Shown here: positions 40,801 to 49,829 of the stretch, in pieces | Layout: each line of letters opens with the position of its first letter | How positions within the stretch are numbered: the first letter of the stretch is position 1 | Assembly: GCF_910592395.1 (NCBI RefSeq) | Contig: NC_088322.1 | Coordinates: forward strand, 1,800,001-1,864,000 | Direction of reading: 5' to 3' | DNA length: 64,000 nucleotides | Origin: Lineus longissimus | Taxonomy: Eukaryota; Nemertea; Pilidiophora; Heteronemertea; Lineidae | Made by a program: the position numbers and the translations under genes | The notes under the pieces: generated by a model | Told to the model about the DNA's origin: nothing | Database searches by the model: none | Seen by the model: only the letters and a program-made list of their open reading frames with translations

Positions 40801-42715
40801 AGAATTCAACCTTATCCTGGACTGGTAACAGTCTGTATGTTGACATATTGGAATTTAAAAGAAATGTTTCAGAATTCACCTCATCCTGGACTGGTAACAA
40901 TATGTATGTTAGTATATTGGAATTCAAAAGAAATGTTTCAGAATTCACCTCATCCTGGACTGGTAACAGTCTGTATGTTAGCATATTGGAATTTAAAAGA
41001 AATGTTTCAGAATTCAACCTCATCCTGGACTGGTAACAGTCTGTATGTTGGCATATTGGAATTTAAAAGAAATGTTTCAGAATTCAACCTTATCCTGGAC
41101 TGGTAACAGTCTGTATGTTGACATATTGGAATTTAAAAGAAATGTTTCAGAATTCACCTCATCCTGGACTGGTAACAGTCTGTATGTTGACATATTGGAA
41201 TTTAAAAGAAATGTTTCAGTATTCACCTCATCCTGGACTGGAAACAGTCTGTATGTTGGCGTATTGGAATTTAAAAGAAATGTTTCAGAATTCACCTCAT
41301 CCTGGACTGGTAACAGTCTGTATGTTAGCATATTGGAATTTATAAGAAATGTTTCAGAATTCACCTCATCCTGGACTGGTAACAGTCTGTATGTTAGCAT
41401 ATTGGAATTTATAAGAAATGTTTCAGAATTCACCTCATCCTGGACTGGTAACAATCTGTATGTTAGCATATTGGAATTTAAAAGAAATGTTTCCGAATTC
41501 ACCTCATCCTGCACTGGTAACAGTCTGCATGTTAGCATATTGTAATTTAAAAGAAATGTTTCAGAATTCACCTCATCCTGGACTGGTAACAGTCTGTATG
41601 TTGGCATATTGGAATTTAAAAGAAATGTTTCAGAATTCACCTCATCCTGGACTGATAACAATCTGTATGTTAGCATATTGGAATTTAAAAAAAATGTTTC
41701 AGAATTCACCTCATCCTTGACTGGTAACAGTCTGTATGTCAGCATATTGGAATTTAAAAGAAATGTTTCAGAATTCACCTCATCCTGGACTGATAACAAT
41801 CTGTATGTTGGCATATTGGAATTTAAAAGAAATGTTTCAGAATTCACCTCATCCTGGACTGATAACAATCTGTATGTTGGCATATTGGAATTTAAAAGAA
41901 ATGTTTCAGAATTCACCTCATCCTGGACTGGTAACAGTCTGTATGTTAACATATTGGAATTTAAAAGAAATGTTTCAGAATTCACCTCATCCTGGACTGG
42001 TAACAATCTGTATGTTAGTATATTGGAATTCAAAAGAAATGTTTCAGAATTCACCTCATCCTGGACTGGTAACAGTCTGTATGTTAGCATATTGGAATTT
42101 AAAAGAAATGTTTCAGAATTCAACCTCATCCTGGACTGATAACAATCTGTATGTTGGCATATTGGAATTTAAAAGTAATGTTTCAGAATTCACCTCATCC
42201 TGGACTGATAACAATCTGTATGTTGGCATATTGGAATTTAAAAGAAATGTTTCAGAATTCACCTCATCCTGGACTGGTAACAGTCTGTATGTTAGCATAT
42301 TGGAATTTAAAAGAAATGTTTCAGAATTCACCTCATCCTGGACTGGTAACAGTCTGTATGTTAGCATATTGGAATTTATAAGAAATGTTTCAGAATTCAC
42401 CTCATCCTGGACTGGTAACAATCTGTATGTTAGCATATTGGAATTTAAAAGAAATGTTTCAGAATTCAACCTCATCCTGGACTGATAACAATCTGTATGT
42501 TGGCATATTGGAATTTAAAAGTAATGTTTCAGAATTCACCTCATCCTGGACTGATAACAATCTGTATGTTGGCATATTGGAATTTAAAAGAAATGTTTCA
42601 GAATTCACCTCATCCTGGACTGGTAACAATCTGTATGTTGGCATATTGGAATTTAAAAGAAATGTTTCAGAATTCACCTCATCCTGGACTGATAACAGTG
42701 TGTATGTTAGCTGTA
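31850..42715. repeat. 69/70-bp satellite array, about 157 units, EcoRI site in most units
   Basis: The unit reads ATTGGAATTTAAAAGAAATG then TTTCAGAATTCACCTCATCC and continues to 69 bp. Some units carry one extra A (TTCAACCTC) and are 70 bp. Nearly every unit holds GAATTC. A rare variant GACAACAAAATGAATG lies near 32935, 34387, 35492, 36944, 38885 and 40477. Markers TAACATTCTG (32731 and 35288) and TTCAGATTCA (33671 and 36228) repeat exactly 2,557 bp apart. A 1,452-bp block is also duplicated (32465 and 33917). Long open frames on both strands follow from a period divisible by three and are not genes. Confidence 0.97.
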
Positions 42716-42718
42716 TTG

Positions 42719-44607
42719 GACAGGCTTATTCTAAAACACCTCGGTTACAACTTAGTAATGTTTTCAATATAAAATATAAACAGCCTCCTTTTGGTTGAAG
42801 CAGTGTTTTGTGTCGCTACTATTAGTATAACTGCTTTGAATGCGACAAAATATGGAAGCAGATTTCTGCAGGGGGGTCTAAGTTGCCGTTCAGGCTCTTT
42901 ACTACTTACTTTTGCCTTCAACTGTCAATCATACACAGACGGATTTTCAATACAGCGCTGTATGAAATATAAAGCTTGATTTCTACAGGAATATTCTGAC
43001 ATAAATACAGCAGGTGAAATCAGGCAGTTAGTAGCAAAAGGGTTAAATATGTCAGGTGCTGTACACCTGATTGTGAGTTACCTGATTAATTATGCAAACA
43101 TTCCTGGTTTATAGCATTGATTGACATCCCCAGTGTACAGGGTGTCTGTAAAAAGGTAATCTTGAAATAATGAGTTGATACAAGCTCAGATTAACCTTGT
43201 CTTGGGTAGAATGCCTTTATATCCAAAATGTAAGTTTAATGTGAGTGTTTTTGTTCTTTATTTGTGACCCCACCACACCCGCCAGAAGCACTGATGATAT
43301 GAAATTATGTAGACGTTGATCCACCCTTTAGATTATGACCTCATATGTCTCATGAACAGCAAACCTGCCTTCCACCAGTCAATATGGCAAACATAGAATC
43401 CAAAATACATTTCAAAGAAAGTTTCATGAAGTTCACCCAAAGGAAAATGTCTCATGTTTTGTCAGAAAACTTTGATTTCTCCAAACAAAGTCCATAAAAG
43501 CTTGTTGTTTCCTCTGAACATATTTATGAATCTCTCAAGCATCAGGAAAGTTCCACAGATGGATTTCTTATCAAAATGTACATAGCTGATTCGCTAAGCT
43601 ATACGAACACGTGGATAACTCCAATGGCCCCTCAAGCAATATGCTACCCATTTTGGTTTGATGGGCCACATGAGGTCAACAGAGTGAATTCCTCTCACCA
43701 ATGAGGCATTATCAGAAAGCCGATTGCTGACTGGCCGATTGCTGACTGGCCGATTGCAGGCACAGACCAAAAGGGGGCGCACGGACACATGCACCCCCTC
43801 CCCAATTAACCATAATCTTTGAAATAGATTATGAAATTTAGGAACAAACCGGAAATTTGGAGGAGAAATGCAGCGCATGCCTACTTTTTTCTGTCACCTG
43901 GATACGCCCCTGGATTGGACGCTGTCAGTGATGATGTCATGGATGATGCTCTGTTACCATGACAACACTGGGGAAGCTCACCAAACTTCTATCGCACAAC
44001 ACACGTCACAGAGCTGACAGATTCTTGTCACAGGCAAGGACCTGACCATAACATGGTAATGCCATCATAAGTTGGAAACTTGTACTAACAGACCCACAAC
44101 TGTCTGAGTGGACCCAAATATAGCCACAGTCCCCTGTCCCTTGGAGGGACAGCCAAGTATGTGTTGGTTTTTCATTGTGACATCTAGCGAAGCTGCGGTT
44201 AGCATACACGGTTAACAACCTTCCCATCTTCAGCGAGTTGAAGTCTCTGCACCTTACCAAGGTATTTGCAGCTGAGAGACTTAATGTCGACACCACAGAT
44301 TCATCTTGTCAGCCTCTCATGGTTTCATGGGTCACAAGTGATGCAGGTAACTAGTCTTGTAGTATGTTATCATATCCGATCAGCAAAATTTAAGAACAGC
44401 AACATCGAGCAGCAAAGATCAGAAGAGGCTGGAATGTTCCAAGGTAAGTATCTCCAAGATTTAGCTTACAATGATCAGGAAATGGTCATTATATTAGATA
44501 AGGAGACTTAGCTCTTCTAATAGGGGGATTTGGCAGCCAATAATACGTCATATGCAATATCAGTATCCGACAATAACAGGCTTTATGTCAGTCAAACCAG
44601 TACTCAC
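42719..44607. other. Region between the 69-bp satellite and CDK5RAP3 exon 7
   Basis: No further CDK5RAP3 exons were found here on the minus strand. There is a short 17-bp tandem (CCGATTGCTGACTGG) at about 43722-43757 and a 7-bp dyad TCAGGTGctgtaCACCTGA at 43052-43070. Nothing else is supported. Confidence 0.45.
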
Positions 44608-44745
44608 CTTTTTTAATGTGAACTCGATGAACATTTCATACAAGTTGACTGGTTCTTTGAGGTCCCTGGTAGCTGTTGTTATTCTATCAAACTCGGCAGG
44701 AAGATGTTTCACTAACGATAACAGCTCTGATTTTATCTTATTGCC
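44608..44745 (-). CDS. CDK5RAP3 exon 7
   Basis: The acceptor is CATTTTTCAG|GGC. The exon encodes GNKIKSELLSLVKHLPAEF and on to EMFIEFTLKK, with a strong donor AAG|GTGAGT. Length and phase fit the vertebrate GELLALVKDLP exon. It is the last exon recognised. Confidence 0.9.
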
Positions 44746-47700
44746 CTGAAAAATGAGAGACACAAATCAGCCCTACTTTCACTTCTGAGGCTATATTTCT
44801 TGGTTTGACACTATTGCTTGCGATTGTCCCTGAAAGCAAAACTCTTACCCAATGAAAATTTGCAGAAAATTTGTCACCGAGATTAACCACTCGGATGGCA
44901 ATGCTCAATGTATCTTACCCTGATACCCTGATCTCCATCTATCGACACGCTGCATTATATTTCTCCAGATACTCAGCCTCCCCGCTCCTGTACTCAGACT
45001 CCTTCCTCACCATATCCTTCTGAATCTGTTTACATTTCACGATCTGTTTCTTCAGTGCAGTTACCTCATAATTAACATTCCTCATCAAGATTTGCGCGAC
45101 TTCAGCTGAAAAAACATTTTCAGAGTTTACATAAAGCCCTCTTCCTTGTATAGTCAAGGAGTGTCATAGCCTGAAGGTCATCAGCGCTGGCTACCCTGCA
45201 TCAAGCCTTCCTTCGATCCTGATGAGAACAACCCGGGACTGTATTTCTCGATGAACCACAAGGCTTTCAAGAAACTATAATTCCTGGCTCATCACAGTCT
45301 TTTGAATGAGATGTAAAACCGATGTTCCTTGTATCTGATATCACTGCCAGGGCAGGCAAAAGATGACACCAAGTGAAAAAACATGAGTAGCCTGCGTGGA
45401 CTCAACCTCTGGGTGAAGACAGAGTCGCTTGGATAATAAATCCAATTGGCACCTAACCGCGGTGGCACATGTTAAGGAACGACCATAGGCGCCACTATTT
45501 TGGCTAGAACTTGAAATCCTAAAATAATTAGAACGCCTTCAAAATGAAGTGAATACCAATTTGAAGGGTGTGAGTCTGTTCTGTCGAAAACAATGAACAG
45601 ACTTCCATCCCTTGAAACTGGCATTCACTGCGTGTTGAAAGTGTTCTGATTGCTTTAGGACTTCAAGTTCTGGCCAAAATGGTGGTGCCCTATGGTCAAT
45701 CCTTATGCAAAGTTAGACTGGAAGGGTGAATTTGAGTGGTATAAATTCCCTACCCAATCGTCAACTTTATTCACAATCGACTAACCTAAATAAACGCCAT
45801 CCTTTTCATGTAGTTTGAGAATCTCACACCAATCCTTAAACAACAAAGACACAAACTCTACCGTGGAAATTACTTTGAACATTATTTCCCAGACATGCAC
45901 ACTGCAAACCCATAAATAGTTGTAAGCCTTTTTTGAGCCATTTTTTCATGTTTAAAGATAATCTAGAAACTACACCGCCATGAACAAGAAAATCTGATTG
46001 TGAAGGTAGTACTGTTACTAGGTTCTCAAAATGGTGAATAAAAAGTATGAAAAAGTTCTCATTTCACAAAAGCGCAAACAAAATAGCAGCAAATATTTCT
46101 GGATTTATTGTACTAGACACATAACAGATCACCATTCAATAGACACCTCTATCTTAAGATGCTGATTTCAATCCAAATTGATCATTATCATTTGGACTTC
46201 GGTGACAGTACTCCTCACTTTGAAAGGTTAGCAACTCTCAGGGCCAAAGGTGTCTCAATAGAGAGGTCCTATTGGATATAGAACTTGACATCTGTTATCA
46301 GGACACCCATCTGTAAGAGAGGTATTGACAAGACACTTCGCAACCAAGATGGAACTGGGAGAGCCCAGCCAAAAGATGCTGAGACGATTGATGGAGGATG
46401 GAAGGCCGGAGCAACTGCCGCCACCAAAACTCTTCTGTAGCTAGAGGTGAGCGTTTGCCAGGACTGTTCCAGGGTCAATCACTTTTTCTCCAAGGAACTG
46501 AAGATGCTAAATGTTGGCCAAACCATGGTGCAAACAGGTGATTTTTAACACTGTGACCTGCAACAGTTATCGCTACAATAAACAATATAAACAGATTGCA
46601 CTCTGCAGGTACAACCAGTAATTCCTGGGTTTGATGTTGTCGCAGGTCCCAGCGATCACCAATTCTTGTCGCAGGTTGCGATGACCACGGCAAATATGTT
46701 TTTTGTCGCATGCATTCATGATCACCGGTCGCAATGACGAAATCACTTTTCTGCAGGGCACTTTATCATACCACTTGTTGAACATCACCAACTATACCCA
46801 CCTTCATGCGCTGCGATCTCCCAAACATGTTTTTACTTCCCGCTTCTGTCTCCTTGAGCAGATCAACGATTCTCAGACAATGAATGTTGTTGATGTCTGA
46901 ATGAAAGATAAAATGAATTTTATGTTAAATTCGCTAAAATTTCCTAATCCTACAGATGTTTTGGACCAGGTATGATTGTCCTGTTGTCATGAATATGTTG
47001 CCAATTGCAGCAACAAAAATTGCCTGTTTGCAAGAATCAGTGTCAGTATTAAATAGCATTTAAAACCGTTTGAAATACATTTTACCTGTGAGAGACCTGC
47101 AACACATCAGGTGTTTAAATCGGCTGTTCAAGGGACAAATGTCTCAGCACCAAAACCAAACGTCGGCCATGTTGACGAAAATAACGTCATACCATATAAA
47201 GTTTAAGAAAAACATCTGCCAATGGCTGGGCACCTGCAAAAATGACACACCTCATCGCAACAGAGGTGATTATGATGACATATATAATCTTGTGACATCA
47301 CCCGGTGGACCAGCAGCGTGTGTTTTTTGGTAGGGAATGACCAGCCAAGACAAAAGTGGACCCATTTTAGCTATATGAGGCCTGATATCCACTCGGAAGT
47401 TTCTCGGGTTTTTAAATTCCCATCATGGTTACAGTAATGAAGAGCAGTGCAGCTTCTTTAAGAGCATTTGGAAGGAGATGTCAACATAACGAAGGAATCT
47501 GATGCAGTTGAAGACTTACACGTTCCCTGCAGCATGGTTGTTATCTCCTCCACCGGAGGCAAGTCTTGGATGGTGTTATTGACCTGGATGACGAGTGTTT
47601 CTCACCTGCCATAGCTGGTGGCAGTGATGACGAGTGTTCTCACCTGCCATGCTGGCAGCGATGACCAAGGAGGATACCGCGGTGACGTCACGGCTTTTCC

Positions 47701-49829
47701 AAGATGGCGCTGCATATTGTAAACAAACTCGATCCACGGCCAAGGGAAAATCAAGTCATCAAAAAAGTTAGATATTTCGCATCAAATCAGAGTTATTAGT
47801 ACTTTTCTGCTATGAAATACGTCTTCAGACAATAAGCTATCATTTGAATAATGAAAAGTGCTGTTTTGATGGGGAAAAATAGGGTTTTTTTAACCAAATA
47901 GCCGGGCACCGATCTTCCAAAATTAGCGATGGTTTCAAAACAGTCTCCCAGATATGGGCAATCTCTTCATTATCATAATGGGATTTGGAGGCATGTTTAC
48001 AGATTTTACAAGTTCGAGACCTGTAGGACCTAAAACTCGCATAGATCCCCATAGATCCCCTCTATTTGTCGAGTTAGCGCCCCTGTAAGATCATGCATTT
48101 TCGGACAATAGAACGAAATCTTCCCGCGGATATCGCGGTTTCGGTGATGATTTGGGACAGAAATGAGTTCATACTTCATGAATACATGAATATATTATGA
48201 TATGGGCGGGCTTCTAAGTCAAAACAATAACAAACTCAACTGCATCTCTACTGTATATTGCGTAGTGCATTGCCTAGTGTATTTCGTAGTGTATTTTAGC
48301 GGAGACATTATTTCCGCACTTTGGCCACGCCAAACGTCTTTTTTATTCGTGGAAGTTAATCTGCTCTGCAAATTTTATTTTACACAGGAAGAATCCATAC
48401 CAGGTATTGCAATATTTCATGTCTATTGGTGTTTTTGTATGCAGGAGCGCACCAGACAGTGAGACGTGGAGATGTGCTCAGTGCTGGTGCTGTCAGTGGA
48501 CTGAATCTGATTGGCCATAGCGATCACTAATATGGGTCGGGATCACGTGATGTGACGTCACCGCGGTATCCTCCTTTAGCGATGACGAGTGTTCTCACCT
48601 GCCATAGCTGGTGGCAGTGATGACGAGTGTTCTCACCTGCCATAGCTGGTGGCAGTGATGACGAGTGTTCTCACCTGCCATAGCTGGTGGCAGCGATGAC
48701 GAGTGTTCTCACCTGCCATAGCTGGTGGCAGCGATGACGAGTGTTTTCACCTGCCATAGCTGGTGGCAGCGATGACGAGTGTTCTCACCTGCCATAGCTG
48801 GTGGCAGCGATGACGAGTGTTCTCACCTGCCATAGCTGGTGGCAGTGATGACGAGTGTTCTCACCTGCCATAGCTGGTGGCAGTGATGACGAGTGTTCTC
48901 ACCTGCCATAGCTGGTGGCAGTGATGACGAGTGTTCTCACCTGCCATAGCTGGTGGCAGTGATGACGATTGATTAACCAATCTGAAACAGAATGGTCAAG
49001 GTTGCTTAATCTTAATCCCTCCTCGCAAGACTACTGCCACTGACATATGACATGTATGATGTCGACATGCGACCCACCGTCATTGGATCGATGATGGGAT
49101 CTACCATGGACCATCATAGAATCTATGATGAGATCCGAGTGTAAAACACAGTTTGTTATTAATCATCATAGATCCATCCATGTGCCAATCAATGATCCTA
49201 TGAGGGAATGTTATGCATGTGAGAATGGTGTGACATATCAAGTAACAATAAATGACTGATGGAAAGTGGAAAGTTAATGGACCCCGACACTGACACTGAT
49301 GCAGATGAACCTGATGCATGAGCCACGACAGAATACCCCTGATTTTTGTCGGTGGCATGAATATGACTGGACTTACCCAGGAACTTTAATTACTAGACTC
49401 ACCAAGTAACTATCATGACTAGACTTACAATTATACCAAGTAACTATGATTACTAGACGCACCAAGTAACTGTAATGACTGGACTCATCCAGTAACTATA
49501 ATTACTAGACTCATCAAGTAACTATAATGACAAGACTTATCAAGTAACTATAATGACTGGACTTTCCAGGTAACTATAATTACTAGACTCAACAAGTAAC
49601 AATAATGACTGGACTTACCCAGTACCTATAATTACTAGACTTACGAAGTAACTATAATGACTTGACTTACCAAGTAACTATATGAAGGGACTTAACAAGT
49701 AACTATAAATGACTGGACTTACCCACTAACTATAATGACTGGACTTACCCACTAACTATAATTACTAGACTTATCAAGTGACTTATTGTAATGAATATCT
49801 ATTGGAACATTGTCCATGCTTCTTCCCAT
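44608..49829 (-). CDS. CDK5RAP3 (C53/LZAP) homologue, exons 1-7, 3' part not found
   Basis: Seven minus-strand exons with matching phases encode a protein that follows vertebrate CDK5RAP3 from its N-terminus for about 220 residues. CDK5RAP3 is a subunit of the UFL1-DDRGK1 UFM1 ligase complex and an ER-phagy adaptor at the ER surface. Recognisable blocks are VPIDIHYNKSL, DWLINRHHC, IHCLRIVDLLKETEA, LMRNVNYEVTALKKQI and SELLSLVKHLP. The C-terminal half (shuffled UFIM/IDWG motifs and the final helical region) was not found downstream, where a 10.9-kb satellite begins at 42.72 kb. Three oddities suggest decay or misassembly: the exon-1 donor is ATAAGT, an in-frame TAG lies in exon 6, and exon 2 and its donor are embedded in a minisatellite. 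Identity is firm; an intact product is doubtful. Confidence 0.85.
44927..45115 (-). CDS. CDK5RAP3 exon 6 with in-frame TAG
   Basis: The acceptor is GTTTTTTCAG|CTGAAG. The exon encodes EVAQILMRNVNYEVTALKKQ and on to YLEKYNAACR, the most conserved coiled-coil block. The best phase-0 donor is AGG|GTATCA at 44926. Four codons before it TAG (44939-44941) interrupts the frame at a position that is Gln in vertebrates. Confidence 0.88.
45786..45834 (-). CDS. CDK5RAP3 exon 5
   Basis: A 49-bp exon encoding DWCEILKLHEKDGVYL plus one base, between acceptor TTTAAG and donor TTAG|GTTAGT. It matches the family DWQEI--LYEKDN-YL block. Phase 1 joins exon 6 to give Ala. Confidence 0.9.
46802..46896 (-). CDS. 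CDK5RAP3 exon 4
   Basis: The acceptor is CATTCAG|AC, which completes Tyr with the T from exon 3. The exon encodes INNIHCLRIVDLLKETEAG and on to SQRMK, with donor AAG|GTGGGT. It is near-identical in pattern to the vertebrate FHCLRIVDLLK-TEA block. Confidence 0.92.
47520..47583 (-). CDS. CDK5RAP3 exon 3
   Basis: It encodes VNNTIQDLPPVEEITTMLQG-T and ends in phase 1 at ACGT|GTAAGT. The acceptor CATCCAG lies in the edge of the 38-bp array and has a poor pyrimidine tract. The peptide matches the NxAIQD-P family block. Confidence 0.8.
47586..48968 (-). repeat. 38-bp minisatellite spanning the CDK5RAP3 exon 2/intron 2 boundary
   Basis: On the minus strand each 38-bp unit is CGTCATCACTGCCACCAGCT followed by ATGGCAG|GTGAGAACACT. 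The first 27 bases equal the end of exon 2 and the last 11 the start of the intron. There are about 12 units: about two at 47586-47665 and about ten at 48578-48968, split by a transposon. Every full unit carries a consensus-like CAG|GTGAGA donor. CGTCATC occurs at both outer ends of the array. Confidence 0.93.
47666..48577. mobile_element. 912-bp DNA transposon inserted in the 38-bp minisatellite
   Basis: Terminal inverted repeats of 25 bp begin AAGGAGGATACCGCGGTGAC (from 47667 and, reversed, to 48576). The target AGCGATGAC is duplicated at 47657-47665 and 48578-48586, giving a 9-bp (or 8-bp) duplication. That size fits MULE or hAT-like elements, and the CAAGG start is hAT-like. No convincing transposase is encoded; the open stretches (47840-48052 minus, 48202-48462 plus) match nothing known. 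It is a non-autonomous copy. Confidence 0.9.
48941..48981 (-). CDS. CDK5RAP3 exon 2
   Basis: The acceptor is CTGTTTCAG followed by AT-TGG. The exon encodes (D)WLINRHHCHQLWQ, matching the DWL-x2-R-x-HC-x3-WQ block of the family. The donor is GGCAG|GTGAGA. The 3' 27 bases of the exon and the first 11 of the intron form the 38-bp unit repeated downstream. Confidence 0.8.
48990..49375. other. CDK5RAP3 intron 1, proximal part
   Basis: Ordinary intronic DNA, with several GATCTATGATG/ATCATAGATC words at 49090-49180. A minus-strand open stretch at 49101-49358 is not supported as coding. Confidence 0.4.
49377..49785 (-). repeat. 26-bp minisatellite at the CDK5RAP3 exon 1/intron 1 boundary, about 16 units
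   Basis: The unit TAACTATAATTACTAGACTC-ATCAAG repeats every 26 bp (25-27). Read on the gene strand, each unit contains a CTTGGTAAGTC-like donor word. The last unit runs into the 3' end of exon 1, where the word is CTTGATAAGTC. Confidence 0.88.
49775..49829 (-). CDS. CDK5RAP3 exon 1
   Basis: It encodes MGRSMDNVPIDIHYNKSL plus the first base of the next codon. Two in-frame ATGs (49829 and 49817) are possible starts; the inner one gives MDNVP, closer to the vertebrate N-terminus. The exon should end at CTTG, because exon 2 supplies AT to complete Asp. The next bases are ATAAGT, not GTAAGT. Confidence 0.75.

Noticed and set aside
31808-42798. Dozens of long open frames on both strands in the 69-bp array, with repeats such as NSLYVSILEFKRNVSEF
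   Set aside because: A stop-free unit divisible by three gives open frames in several phases at once. There is no start context, domain or unique end; single 70-bp units end them abruptly.
44266-44511. Plus-strand open frame near a CAAG|GTAAGTA donor-like site
   Set aside because: There is no homology and no partner exon, and it lies opposite the minus-strand CDK5RAP3 gene region.
47840-48462. Open stretches inside the 912-bp transposon as a transposase
   Set aside because: No DDE, BED or THAP signature is visible, and the frames are short.
49101-49358. Minus-strand open stretch with IIDWHMDG, considered as CDK5RAP3 exon 2
   Set aside because: The true exon 2 with correct phase, acceptor and DWL..R.HC motif lies at 48941-48981.
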